Positions 16,690 through 25,092 of a stretch of 28,033 nt of DNA are shown here, in pieces; the stretch's first letter is position 1, and each line of letters starts with the position of its first letter. The position numbers and the translations under genes are program-made. Origin of the DNA: Rhodospirillaceae bacterium (GTDB lineage Bacteria > Pseudomonadota > Alphaproteobacteria > UBA8366); NCBI GenBank assembly GCA_002722095.1, contig PBKG01000008.1, positions 61,051 to 89,083 of the forward strand, read 5' to 3'. A model generated the notes under the pieces. That model saw only the letters and a program-made list of their open reading frames with translations, did no database searches and had not been told where the DNA came from.

Positions 16690-17456
16690 AAATTACCGTT
16701 CTCGGCTGCGGTAGCTCTGCCGGAGTGCCGCAAATCAATGGTGGTTGGGGGGATTGCGATCCCGACAATCCGAAAAATCGCCGCCGGCGGTCCTCGCTTT
16801 TAATTCAGACGGAACAAACGAATTTGTTGATCGACTGCTCCCCTGATTGCCGCGAGCAATTATTGGAAGTCGGCTTGGACCGGTTGAGTGCAGTTTTGTT
16901 CACCCACGCGCATGCGGATCATTGTCATGGGGTGGATGATCTTCGTTGGATCAATATGGCTATGGGCGAGGATATTCCTGTCTTTGGGCGACCGGCCGAT
17001 CTCGATCTCATCGAACACAAATTTTCCTATGCGTTCGAGCCCATGAAGAAAGAGATCAAGCGTTTCTATTATAAACCGATGCTGGTTCGAAACGACATCG
17101 CGGAGCGGGTCAGCATCGGAGACCTCGAGATAAGTACGTTCGAGCAATCTCACGGCTATTCGACCACGCTTGGCTTACGGTTTGGCGATTTTGCTTATTC
17201 GACCGATGTGGTGCAGCTCGACGAAAAGGCCTTCGCTGCCTTGGAGGGTGTCAAAACCTGGATTGTCGATTGTTTCCGCTATGAGCCCCATCAGACCCAT
17301 TCCTGGCTCGAACAAACCCTTGAATGGGTAGAGCGCGTCAACCCGGAACAGGCCTATTTATGTCATATGGGTCGGCAGATGGATTACGCGACGGTCATGA
17401 AGGACACGCCAGACAATGTCGAGCCGGCTTATGATGGGCTGGTGATTGAACTCTAA
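16686..17456 (+). CDS. MBL-fold metallohydrolase, PhnP-like
   Basis: A 256-residue cytoplasmic metallo-beta-lactamase-fold protein. The metal motif HAHADH is at 74-79 and the N-terminus MKITVLGCGSSAGVPQI is typical of the PhnP/RNase Z-like branch. Two further metal ligands are probably the His in EQSHGYS and the Asp in AYSTDV, with HMGRQMDY near the C-terminus. PhnP itself hydrolyses cyclic ribose phosphates, and this conserved tatD neighbour may be a related phosphodiesterase, but its substrate is unknown. It is translationally coupled to tatD and is the last gene of the plus-strand run. Confidence 0.88.
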   Translation: MKITVLGCGSSAGVPQINGGWGDCDPDNPKNRRRRSSLLIQTEQTNLLIDCSPDCREQLLEVGLDRLSAVLFTHAHADHCHGVDDLRWINMAMGEDIPVFGRPADLDLIEHKFSYAFEPMKKEIKRFYYKPMLVRNDIAERVSIGDLEISTFEQSHGYSTTLGLRFGDFAYSTDVVQLDEKAFAALEGVKTWIVDCFRYEPHQTHSWLEQTLEWVERVNPEQAYLCHMGRQMDYATVMKDTPDNVEPAYDGLVIEL

Positions 17457-17472
17457 TTGTCGAAACCGAACG

Positions 17473-17503
17473 ACAAGCGCGAAGTTTTCAGTTCGCCGCT
17501 TGT
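17473..17503 (+). terminator. Possible terminator at the convergent junction after the PhnP-like gene
   Basis: Inverted repeat ACAAGCGCGAA (17473-17483) and TTCGCCGCTTGT (17492-17503) with one bulged base and an 8-base loop, followed on the plus strand by a short TTT. The right arm lies inside the end of the opposite gene. The T-run is poor, so the call is tentative. Confidence 0.4.
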
Positions 17504-18393
17504 TTCATACCCTTGTAAATCAGCTCTAGAAATTTCGCCGGTTTGAGAAATCCATCTCCCCATTCCTTGTCGAACTCGGCTATGGGGCTCTTTTTCGACA
17601 GTTGTGGGAGCGATTTTCCGGCCTTGATCGCAGCGGCCATTCGATTCCTGACCGTAACGAGCATGTGTCGGTAACGTTTTAAATTCGCCCGGTTGGAGAG
17701 GGGGCCATGGCCGGGAATGATTTTTGTGTTCGGGCCTGAAATGGCCAACACCCTATTTACCGCCGTGATCATGCCGTCGAGCCCACCGCCATGTTGGAAG
17801 TCGATAAACGGATAGATTCCGCTGAAATACGTATCTCCCATATGAATGACATCTGCCTTGACGAAATGAATGACTGAATCGCCTCCGGTGTGAGCGTTCG
17901 AAACATGGAAAATTTTGATCGTTTCATCATTCATATGAAACGTTAAGTCAGATGTAAAAGTAATTGCTGGTAAAGCGCTTTTCGGTGCTGCAGGCACCTT
18001 TTTATTGAACGCTTTTAAGACCTGATTTTTTGTCATCAATTTACGCACGTGTTCATGAGCAATAATGACTGCGCCTTTTTTGGCGAAAATCTCGTTTCCG
18101 TCCACGTGATCGAAATGCCAGTGGGTATTCAAAACGAATTTTATCGGTTTGTCGGAAATGTTCCGGATGGCTTGCGAAAGTTTTTCGCCCAGGGCCTTGA
18201 ATTGGCTATCGATCATAAAGATGCCGTCTGGCCCGGCAAAAACCCCGATATTGCCGCCCTGACCAACCAGCATGTGGACGCCGCCACCGAGCGCTATGGA
18301 TTTGACCTTCACATCGGGTTTGGCACTCAGGTGTGTGCTCGAGATTACTGTCAGGACAAATACTGAAAAGGCTACGAATTTAAGGAGCCGCAT
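17488..18393 (-). CDS. Exported MBL-fold metallohydrolase (subclass B3/B1-like zinc hydrolase)
   Basis: A 301-residue MBL protein with an N-terminal signal peptide (MRLLKFVAFSVFVLTVISST, cleavage probably after HLSA). The zinc motif HWHFDH is at 91-96, with further ligands in NAHTGGDSVIHF, HMGDTYFSG and IIPGHGPLS. It resembles periplasmic 'MBL fold metallo-hydrolase' proteins of unknown substrate rather than a proven beta-lactamase. The start at 18393 has AAAGGA 8 bases upstream and begins the signal peptide; the in-frame ATG at 18426 would overlap the -10 element described at 18426-18431. It is convergent with the PhnP-like gene. Its AT-rich upstream region carries a perfect TATAAT and a palindrome. 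Confidence 0.87.
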   Translation of the reverse strand: MRLLKFVAFSVFVLTVISSTHLSAKPDVKVKSIALGGGVHMLVGQGGNIGVFAGPDGIFMIDSQFKALGEKLSQAIRNISDKPIKFVLNTHWHFDHVDGNEIFAKKGAVIIAHEHVRKLMTKNQVLKAFNKKVPAAPKSALPAITFTSDLTFHMNDETIKIFHVSNAHTGGDSVIHFVKADVIHMGDTYFSGIYPFIDFQHGGGLDGMITAVNRVLAISGPNTKIIPGHGPLSNRANLKRYRHMLVTVRNRMAAAIKAGKSLPQLSKKSPIAEFDKEWGDGFLKPAKFLELIYKGMKQAAN

Positions 18394-18425
18394 TTTTGAA
18401 TCCTTTCCGGTACGGGCGTAGATCA

Positions 18426-18431
18426 ATTATA
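18426..18431 (-). promoter_or_regulatory. -10 element upstream of the exported MBL hydrolase
   Basis: A perfect TATAAT on the minus strand, 33 to 38 bases before the chosen start, which would give a 5' leader of about 26 bases. No good TTGACA-like box lies 16-18 bases upstream, which suggests either an activator-dependent or a weak promoter. Confidence 0.5.
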
Positions 18432-18459
18432 GGCTATAAAACGTACCGTTAGTATTTTC

Positions 18460-18475
18460 CATAATATATATTATG
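18460..18475. promoter_or_regulatory. Perfect 16-base palindrome, possible operator
   Basis: CATAATATATATTATG is a perfect inverted repeat centred about 48 bases upstream of the start point inferred from the TATAAT at 18426-18431. That is a typical activator position. AT-rich palindromes also arise by chance in AT-rich spacers, so function is not shown. Confidence 0.4.
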
Positions 18476-18575
18476 CGATCTACGGGTATGAATCGCGTTG
18501 GTCTCTTTTTGCAAATGCTAGGTCACAATTCGCAGCTATCCACCACAGAACGCCCCTTCCTTGATTCGGTGACTC

Positions 18576-19172
18576 CTAGGGCAATGTCGCGGCGTCGACG
18601 CCCATCAGTGCCGAACGGAATCGATCCTTAAGGTAACTGCCGCTGCTTGCCGGCAGGACAAATTTCAGTTTTTCGTATTTGATCTTGGCGACCGCGACCA
18701 CGGGCCCCGACTCCTCGAACAAGAACGGCTTGAGATCGTCGGTCTCGGCCGGATCAGAAATGCTACGCACTTTCTCGATGCCGGAGGCTTGGGCGATCGC
18801 GGCTAGGTCCGTTGAGCCCGAGGTGTGGGTGAACTGGGCTCCGGTTTCGCCGAAACGGCCATTGTCCAGTACCAGGATCGCGAGGTTAGGCAGCGGTTTC
18901 CAAGCGATTGTGGAAAATGCCCCCATCCCCATCAGCATGTCGCCATCCCCGGTAATAACCAAAATTCGCCGATCTTTCTGGGCCTGTGCGACGCCGTAGC
19001 CGATCATCGCGGCGCCCCCCATGGCGCCCCAGACGTACATATTCAACGGATTGTCGCCGGCGGCGGCCGTATCCCAACAGGAGGACCCCAGCCCCGCCAC
19101 CACAGCAAGGTCGTCGGGTCTGTCGTCCAAAATCGATTTAACCAAAGCGCGACGGGTGATTTCAGTACTCAT
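18576..19172 (-). CDS. ThDP-dependent decarboxylase, beta subunit (sulfopyruvate/phosphonopyruvate decarboxylase type, ComE-like)
   Basis: A 198-residue protein that is the C-terminal, diphosphate-binding half of a thiamine-diphosphate enzyme. The ThDP/Mg motif runs from GDGDMLMGMG to LVLDNG, followed by FGETG, and the N-terminal part has AGLGSSCWDT and YVWGAMGGAAMIGYGVA, as in ComE. Together with the upstream alpha subunit it should form one active site that decarboxylates a 3-substituted pyruvate. Sulfopyruvate (to sulfoacetaldehyde) and phosphonopyruvate (to phosphonoacetaldehyde) are the known substrates of the split family. Its ATG overlaps the alpha subunit stop (ATGA). No phosphonate or sulfonate gene is adjacent to settle the substrate. 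Confidence 0.85.
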   Translation of the reverse strand: MSTEITRRALVKSILDDRPDDLAVVAGLGSSCWDTAAAGDNPLNMYVWGAMGGAAMIGYGVAQAQKDRRILVITGDGDMLMGMGAFSTIAWKPLPNLAILVLDNGRFGETGAQFTHTSGSTDLAAIAQASGIEKVRSISDPAETDDLKPFLFEESGPVVAVAKIKYEKLKFVLPASSGSYLKDRFRSALMGVDAATLP

Positions 19173-19696
19173 TTGGCCAACTCCCGGAAATCTTTGGCTC
19201 CTAGCAACTTCTGGCTCAGCAATACGCCGCAGAGTTGCTGGGAATCGAATGCAAGCCGGGCCATGTTTTCGACCGCGGGGCCGACTTGGTCAGGCTCTTC
19301 AGCGCGATAGAGGCGCATACCCATCTCTTCCAGGCAGCCCGGCGTTCCCTGCCCCATGGGCACTTGCCACGGATTGAATTCGCCGTACTCTCCGCGCATG
19401 GTCACGATGGTGAGGATCGGGATGCGGCATGTGTTGGGCATCGCGAGCGCATTGATAATGTTGCCGACGCCGCTCGATTGCAGCAACATCGCGCCTTTTC
19501 GTCCGCCTAGCCATGCACCGGACAGCATATGAATGCCTTCTTCCTCGCTGGTGCAGGTAATGCAGTCGATTTCGTTGTCCGTCTCGCACATTTCAATGAG
19601 CTTGGCATGACCCGCGTCGGGGACATGGCAAATGAGGTCGATGCCTTGGCGGCGTAACACCGAGAAGATTTCGTTAGGCCAATCGGTTTCAGTCAT
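19169..19696 (-). CDS. ThDP-dependent decarboxylase, alpha subunit (ComD-like)
   Basis: A 175-residue protein matching the N-terminal pyrimidine-binding half of ThDP decarboxylases. It contains TSEEEGIHMLSGAWLGG, where a Glu activates the cofactor, and MLLQSSGVGNIINAL and TIVTMRGEYGEFNPWQ, close to ComD of sulfopyruvate decarboxylase. The ATG at 19696 has GGGGAAC about 6 bases upstream; the frame is open to 19762 but that extension is not family-like. It is translated just ahead of, and overlaps, the beta subunit. Whether the native substrate is sulfopyruvate, phosphonopyruvate or another oxoacid cannot be decided here. Confidence 0.85.
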   Translation of the reverse strand: MTETDWPNEIFSVLRRQGIDLICHVPDAGHAKLIEMCETDNEIDCITCTSEEEGIHMLSGAWLGGRKGAMLLQSSGVGNIINALAMPNTCRIPILTIVTMRGEYGEFNPWQVPMGQGTPGCLEEMGMRLYRAEEPDQVGPAVENMARLAFDSQQLCGVLLSQKLLGAKDFRELAK

Positions 19697-19804
19697 AATC
19701 GGTTCCCCGTTTTGATACTCTGCCGACCTCAATGTCGCCGCGGTCAAAGCCGCGCCGAGCATGAGCGTTTCACAAGGGCGAGCACTTTATGGCAGGCCAG
19801 CCTG

Positions 19805-19888
19805 ATGCGAACGATCAAGCTGTGTGAAGCAACAGGCGAAGTAGCTGAATTTCTCGAAGATATCAAGCGGGCCGAAACATCGGCCTAA
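19805..19888 (+). CDS. Possible 27-residue small ORF, doubtful
   Basis: In the gap between the ThDP alpha subunit and the small unknown gene, a plus-strand ATG opens a 27-residue frame (MRTIKLCEATGEVAEFLEDI plus seven residues). Its composition looks protein-like, but only a weak GGCAGG lies upstream, and its stop overlaps the stop of the gene on the other strand. It may be a relic of a longer gene or chance; I do not recognise it. Confidence 0.2.
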   Translation: MRTIKLCEATGEVAEFLEDIKRAETSA

Positions 19889-20151
19889 CTGTAGAGGTCG
19901 CGATCGCGTTCGTAGGCATCGCGGAAAAGTTCGAGCAGGCGACGCGCTTCGGTGTTGTGATCGGCATATTGCATCAGCCCTTTTGTCACGAACGAAGAGA
20001 ACCCGACCGCTTCGCCCTTGCCGCGCAGCCGATAGCGGCCGGCAATTTCTACTAGGTCGTCATGGACTAAACGCCGTGCCATCACGTTCAATTGCGACTT
20101 TACGAAGCGATTCTTGGATCGCCAGCGGTTCTGCGCACTTGCCGTGGCCAT
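19885..20151 (-). CDS. Small basic hypothetical protein
   Basis: An 88-residue protein I do not recognise. The N-terminal half is rich in Lys and Arg (RWRSKNRFVKSQLNVMARRL), the middle reads IAGRYRLRGKGEAVGFSSFV, and the C-terminus is a charged helix (EARRLLELFRDAYERDRDLY). There is no signal peptide or membrane segment. GGAGG at 20157-20161 lies 5 bases before the ATG at 20151, which is better than the in-frame ATG at 20163. The charge pattern would fit a nucleic-acid-binding or regulatory protein, but that is only a guess. A palindrome overlaps its probable promoter. It is divergent from mazG. Confidence 0.7.
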   Translation of the reverse strand: MATASAQNRWRSKNRFVKSQLNVMARRLVHDDLVEIAGRYRLRGKGEAVGFSSFVTKGLMQYADHNTEARRLLELFRDAYERDRDLYS

Positions 20152-20183
20152 TGCCGCCTCCATTCCGGTGCTGTGTTTTATTA

Positions 20184-20201
20184 TTATCTGCTAGTAGATA
20201 A
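20184..20201. promoter_or_regulatory. 18-base near-perfect palindrome, possible operator
   Basis: TTATCTGCTAGTAGATAA is an inverted repeat with one mismatched pair, centred on CTAG. On the minus strand its proximal arm overlaps a GATAAT (-10-like) hexamer upstream of the small hypothetical gene, a position suited to a repressor. No regulator is identified. Confidence 0.4.
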
Positions 20202-20347
20202 CCATGAATTAGGCGCCCTTGGCAATAAAGCAAGCTGACGCTGAGTCGCAGTGCGGTTTCTAATTTTTTGTCTTAATTTCACGCTGGAACTGCTTTGGGA
20301 CTCGCCCTACGGTGCTTCCCCTCACCTTGAAAAGAATGCGAGTCGAA

Positions 20348-21151
20348 ATGAGTTCCAAGATCGACGAATTGTTGGCCGTGATGCGTCAGCTCCGAGACCC
20401 CGAAACAGGCTGTCCCTGGGACCGGGAGCAAAATTACGCGAGCATCGCCCCGTACACCATCGAAGAGGCGTATGAGGTCTCGGACGCCATCGAGCGCAAC
20501 GACATCGGAGCCTTGAAATCCGAGCTTGGCGATCTTCTTTTTCAGGTCGTGTTTCATGCCCGAATGGCCGAAGAAGACGGTGATTTCGATTTCGAAGATG
20601 TGGTCGAAGCAATTACCGAGAAAATGACCCGGCGCCATCCCCACGTATTCGCGGGCATGAGCTTTGAGGACGCGGAAGCGCAAACCGCAAATTGGGAAGC
20701 TCACAAGGCCGAAGAAAGGCGTCAAAAAGCTGAATCGGAAGGCCGTATGGTGAGTATATTGGAAGATGTCCCGGTCAACCTGCCGGCGCTCCTGCGTGCT
20801 GAAAAACTTACCAAGCGGGCTGCCAGGGTCGGTTTCGACTGGCCCGAAACCAATCAGGTAGTGGCAAAAATCGACGAAGAACTGGAGGAAGTGAAGGCCG
20901 AAATCGCCGCGGAAGCGCCGTTGGAACGGCTTCAGGACGAAATCGGCGATCTGTTGTTTACGGTCGCCAATCTCGCGCGACATTTTAAGATCGACCCGGA
21001 AACGGCGCTCAAGGACACCAACCGCAAATTTGTCGAACGATTTCAGTATGTCGAACAAAGCCTTCATGCGGCGGGGGAACGGCCGGAGGACAGCGGACTC
21101 GAGCGGATGGAGGCTCTGTGGCAAGAAGCAAAAATTGAAGCAAAAAATTAA
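20348..21151 (+). CDS. mazG: Nucleoside triphosphate pyrophosphohydrolase MazG
   Basis: A 267-residue protein with two MazG domains. The N-terminal one carries the diagnostic MRQLRDPETGCPWDREQ, YTIEEAYEVSDAI and ELGDLLFQVVFHA (EExxE and ExxD metal ligands). The second is at about 170-240 (KIDEELEEVKAEI, DEIGDLLFTVANLARH). MazG hydrolyses (d)NTPs to the monophosphate and pyrophosphate, removing non-canonical nucleotides and in some bacteria lowering ppGpp. The ATG at 20348 fits the family N-terminus better than the GTG at 20312; no strong ribosome binding site is seen. It is convergent with the beta-hydroxyacid dehydrogenase gene, 18 bases apart. Confidence 0.95.
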   Translation: MSSKIDELLAVMRQLRDPETGCPWDREQNYASIAPYTIEEAYEVSDAIERNDIGALKSELGDLLFQVVFHARMAEEDGDFDFEDVVEAITEKMTRRHPHVFAGMSFEDAEAQTANWEAHKAEERRQKAESEGRMVSILEDVPVNLPALLRAEKLTKRAARVGFDWPETNQVVAKIDEELEEVKAEIAAEAPLERLQDEIGDLLFTVANLARHFKIDPETALKDTNRKFVERFQYVEQSLHAAGERPEDSGLERMEALWQEAKIEAKN

Positions 21152-21169
21152 TTTATTTTCAATGTATTA

Positions 21170-22039
21170 TTAATCATTCATAAGCAATTGCATTAAGCTA
21201 GAGGTGTCCCATCGATTGCCGCCTCGCCGTTGTACCGCAGCGTAGAATTGGTCGACCAAGGCCGCAACGGGCAAGCGCGCGCCATTGTTTCGTGATTCTT
21301 CCAGAGCGATATCGAGGTCTTTCCGCATCCAGTCGACGGCGAAGCCGAAATCATATTCGTCTTTGCACATGGTCTCGGCGCGGTTCTCCATCTGCCAAGA
21401 ACCGGCGGCCCCCTTGGCAATGGTGTCGATCACCTTTTCCATATCGAGCCCTGCTTTGACGCCGAAATTCATACCCTCGGCAAGTCCCTGGACCAGGCCC
21501 GCGATACAAATCTGATTGACCATCTTGGTGAGTTGTCCGCTGCCCGGCGGGCCGATCAAGGTGACTTGGCGTGCGTAACAGTCCATGACCGGTTCTGCGC
21601 TGGCGAAAACATCCTCATCACCGCCACACATCACGGTGAGTATGCCGTTTTCCGCGCCCGCTTGTCCGCCGGAAACCGGTGCGTCGATAAAGCCGATACC
21701 TGCCTCCTTGGCCACCGCGTGCAGCTCGCGCGCCAATGTGGCGGATGCGGTTGTGTTGTCGATCAGCGTTGCGCCTTTGGACATGCCCGCGAGTGCGCCG
21801 TTTTCGCCCAATAAAACGCTGCGTACATCGTCGTCATTACCCACACAGGAAAATACGAACTCCGCTCCTGCGGCGGCCTCTTTCGGAGTGGCAGCAGTCT
21901 TGCCTTCATATTCGCCGACCCATTGATCGGCTTTTTCGCCGGTGCGGTTGTAAACGGTCAGATTGTGACCGCCCTTTTGCAGATGGCCCGCCATGGGATA
22001 TCCCATAACGCCAAGGCCGATGAAGGCAACATTGCTCAT
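21170..22039 (-). CDS. NAD(P)-dependent beta-hydroxyacid dehydrogenase (3-hydroxyisobutyrate/tartronate-semialdehyde type)
   Basis: A 289-residue Rossmann-fold oxidoreductase. The nucleotide-binding motif FIGLGVMGYPMAGHL begins at residue 6, substrate-binding FIDAPVSGGQAGAENG lies at 117-132, and GSGQLTKMVNQI holds the probable catalytic Lys172 and Asn176. Family members reversibly oxidise 3-hydroxyisobutyrate, tartronate semialdehyde or succinic semialdehyde type substrates. In YNRTGEKAD the Asn-Arg-Thr after the second strand suggests NADP(H) preference, as Arg often binds the 2'-phosphate. The start at 22039 has AGGGGAAA well placed. The exact substrate is unknown; no valine-degradation gene is adjacent. 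Confidence 0.88.
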   Translation of the reverse strand: MSNVAFIGLGVMGYPMAGHLQKGGHNLTVYNRTGEKADQWVGEYEGKTAATPKEAAAGAEFVFSCVGNDDDVRSVLLGENGALAGMSKGATLIDNTTASATLARELHAVAKEAGIGFIDAPVSGGQAGAENGILTVMCGGDEDVFASAEPVMDCYARQVTLIGPPGSGQLTKMVNQICIAGLVQGLAEGMNFGVKAGLDMEKVIDTIAKGAAGSWQMENRAETMCKDEYDFGFAVDWMRKDLDIALEESRNNGARLPVAALVDQFYAAVQRRGGNRWDTSSLMQLLMND

Positions 22040-22107
22040 TGATTTTCCCCTGAAAACCGGTTCGTTGGAATTGATTGTGCGCAGTCTAGCGACGGCGGCT
22101 AGCCGGA

Positions 22108-22920
22108 TCAAATCGGTTTCAAATAATCTACGATTTCCGTCCAGAATGTTTCGTCCGGGGCAGCCAGTAACCCTCGGACTTTTTCGGCGCCGCTATAGGG
22201 GGCGCCCGCAAGCAAAGCCATATAACCGCCTGCTTCCCGGTGCATCAGCACGCCCGCCGCGTGATCCCACGGATACAGCGCGCGGTAGAGCGCAAAATGT
22301 TTGTTGCCGGTTGCGAGTTGAAGAAAATCATAGCCGGCGCATCGGTAATTCACCATTTCGCCGAAACGGGCGAATTTCGGCCGTACGAGGTCGCGGTATT
22401 CCCGGCCCCAACTACCGGCGTGAGCCGACCCGAATGCTTCCTCGAACCGCACTGTGGGGGCAACCTTCAAAGGTTCGCCATTGCAAAAGGCCCCCTCACC
22501 TTTTGCGGTCACTGCCATCCGGTCTTCCATGGGCGCATAAATCCAACCCGCAATGGTTTCGCGATTTCTGATTAGGCTCACCAGGATCGTGAATGGTTCC
22601 CGGCCCGCTGCGAAATTCGCCGTGCCGTCGACCGGGTCAATGAGCCAGACCGGCGCATCTCCGTCGAGCGCACTCAAAATCGACGGATCGGCGTCGATGG
22701 CTTCCTCGCCGATTGCGATCGACCCGGCAAAGGCAGCTTCGAGATCGCGCGTTAGCGCTTTTTCCGCTTCGAGATCAGCCGTGGTGACCAGATTGCCAGC
22801 GTCTCCCGGGCGTTTCTCCGCGATATCGCCGCTTTGCAGTTCGCCAAAGCGTGGCACGACCTCTTCCTCGGCTACGAGTTTGATGATTTCAGCTATTCGG
22901 TCGAGATCGGGTAGTGACAC
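22108..22920 (-). CDS. Inositol monophosphatase family protein
   Basis: A 270-residue Mg-dependent phosphatase. Motif positions are GEE at 71-73, WLIDPVDGTANF at 92-103 and YPWDHAAGVLMHREAGG at about 206-222, which supply the metal ligands of the IMPase family. Substrates in the family include inositol-1-phosphate, histidinol phosphate and 3'-phosphoadenosine phosphate, and cannot be separated here. I chose the GTG at 22920 rather than the ATG at 22947 because the groEL terminator hairpin occupies 22937-22963 and a GGAA site lies 5 bases before the GTG. It lies downstream of groEL on the same strand but is probably insulated by that terminator. Confidence 0.88.
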   Translation of the reverse strand: MSLPDLDRIAEIIKLVAEEEVVPRFGELQSGDIAEKRPGDAGNLVTTADLEAEKALTRDLEAAFAGSIAIGEEAIDADPSILSALDGDAPVWLIDPVDGTANFAAGREPFTILVSLIRNRETIAGWIYAPMEDRMAVTAKGEGAFCNGEPLKVAPTVRFEEAFGSAHAGSWGREYRDLVRPKFARFGEMVNYRCAGYDFLQLATGNKHFALYRALYPWDHAAGVLMHREAGGYMALLAGAPYSGAEKVRGLLAAPDETFWTEIVDYLKPI

Positions 22921-22930
22921 GGGATTTCCA

Positions 22931-22963
22931 AAGAAAAAGGGCCGCACGGAGCGTGCGGCCCTT
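22931..22963 (-). terminator. Rho-independent terminator of groESL
   Basis: On the minus strand an 11-bp perfect GC-rich stem (AAGGGCCGCAC with GTGCGGCCCTT, 22937-22963) and a 5-base loop are followed by a T-rich tract (TTTCTTT). It lies 24 bases after the groEL stop and its T-tract runs up to the ribosome binding site of the next gene. Confidence 0.88.
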
Positions 22964-22987
22964 GATACTCGAAAAATCGACGGCAGA

Positions 22988-24634
<1,647 letters not shown>

Positions 24635-24654
24635 TTACCTTCCCTAAAAGAGCT

Positions 24655-24942
24655 TTAATCGATGATGCCCATAACGTCGGTTTCGCGAACGATCAGCAGA
24701 TCCTCGCCGTCGACTTTGACTTCGGTCCCAGACCATTTGCCATAGAGCACGCGATCACCTTTTTTGACGTCGAGCGGAGTAACTTTTCCGTCTTCGCTCT
24801 TGGTGCCGGATCCGGCGGCAACCACTTCGCCTTCCATCGGCTTTTCTTTTGCCGTGTCCGGGATGATGATCCCACCAGCTGTCTTTTCTTCCGCGTCCAA
24901 CGGGCGGATCAAAAGACGATCATGCAGCGGCCTTAAATTCAT
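24655..24942 (-). CDS. groES: Co-chaperonin GroES (10 kDa)
   Basis: A 95-residue co-chaperonin. It begins [20 protein letters not shown], has the mobile loop ([15 protein letters not shown]) that docks on GroEL, and ends ILIV-like with [14 protein letters not shown]. It caps the GroEL ring. It is the first gene of the groESL operon, with a sigma70-type promoter and CIRCE element upstream. Confidence 0.98.
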   Translation of the reverse strand: MNLRPLHDRLLIRPLDAEEKTAGGIIIPDTAKEKPMEGEVVAAGSGTKSEDGKVTPLDVKKGDRVLYGKWSGTEVKVDGEDLLIVRETDVMGIID

Positions 24943-25021
24943 GAGGCTGTCTCCTACAATTTTCGAATGTTGTGTCTAATTTCCCTTTGAAAACGCCAGC
25001 TTCCACCGGGCGCTTGAATTA

Positions 25022-25048
25022 TTAGCACTCCAAATAATCGAGTGCCAG
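25022..25048. promoter_or_regulatory. CIRCE operator for HrcA upstream of groESL
   Basis: TTAGCACTC, a 9-base spacer and GAGTGCCAG. The consensus is TTAGCACTC-N9-GAGTGCTAA, so one arm is perfect and the other has two mismatches. It lies just downstream of the groES -10 box, where HrcA binding would block transcription; heat inactivates HrcA and relieves this. Confidence 0.92.
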
Positions 25049-25053
25049 CCGGC

Positions 25054-25082
25054 GATATAAGTACGAAGTAGCGAGCTGTCAA
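25054..25082 (-). promoter_or_regulatory. Sigma70-type promoter of groESL
   Basis: On the minus strand a perfect TTGACA (25077-25082), a 17-base spacer and TATATC (25054-25059), immediately upstream of the CIRCE element. The -35 box begins 11 bases past the hflX coding end. No sigma32-type box was recognised. Confidence 0.8.
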
Positions 25083-25092
25083 GCGTTGCCGG

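Noticed and set aside
18473..18631. Short plus-strand ORF of about 50 codons upstream of the exported MBL gene
   Set aside because: No ribosome binding site, overlaps the end of the ThDP beta subunit, and has no protein-like pattern.
20279..21124. Long open frame opposite mazG
   Set aside because: MazG motifs are on the plus strand; the antisense frame is composition-driven.
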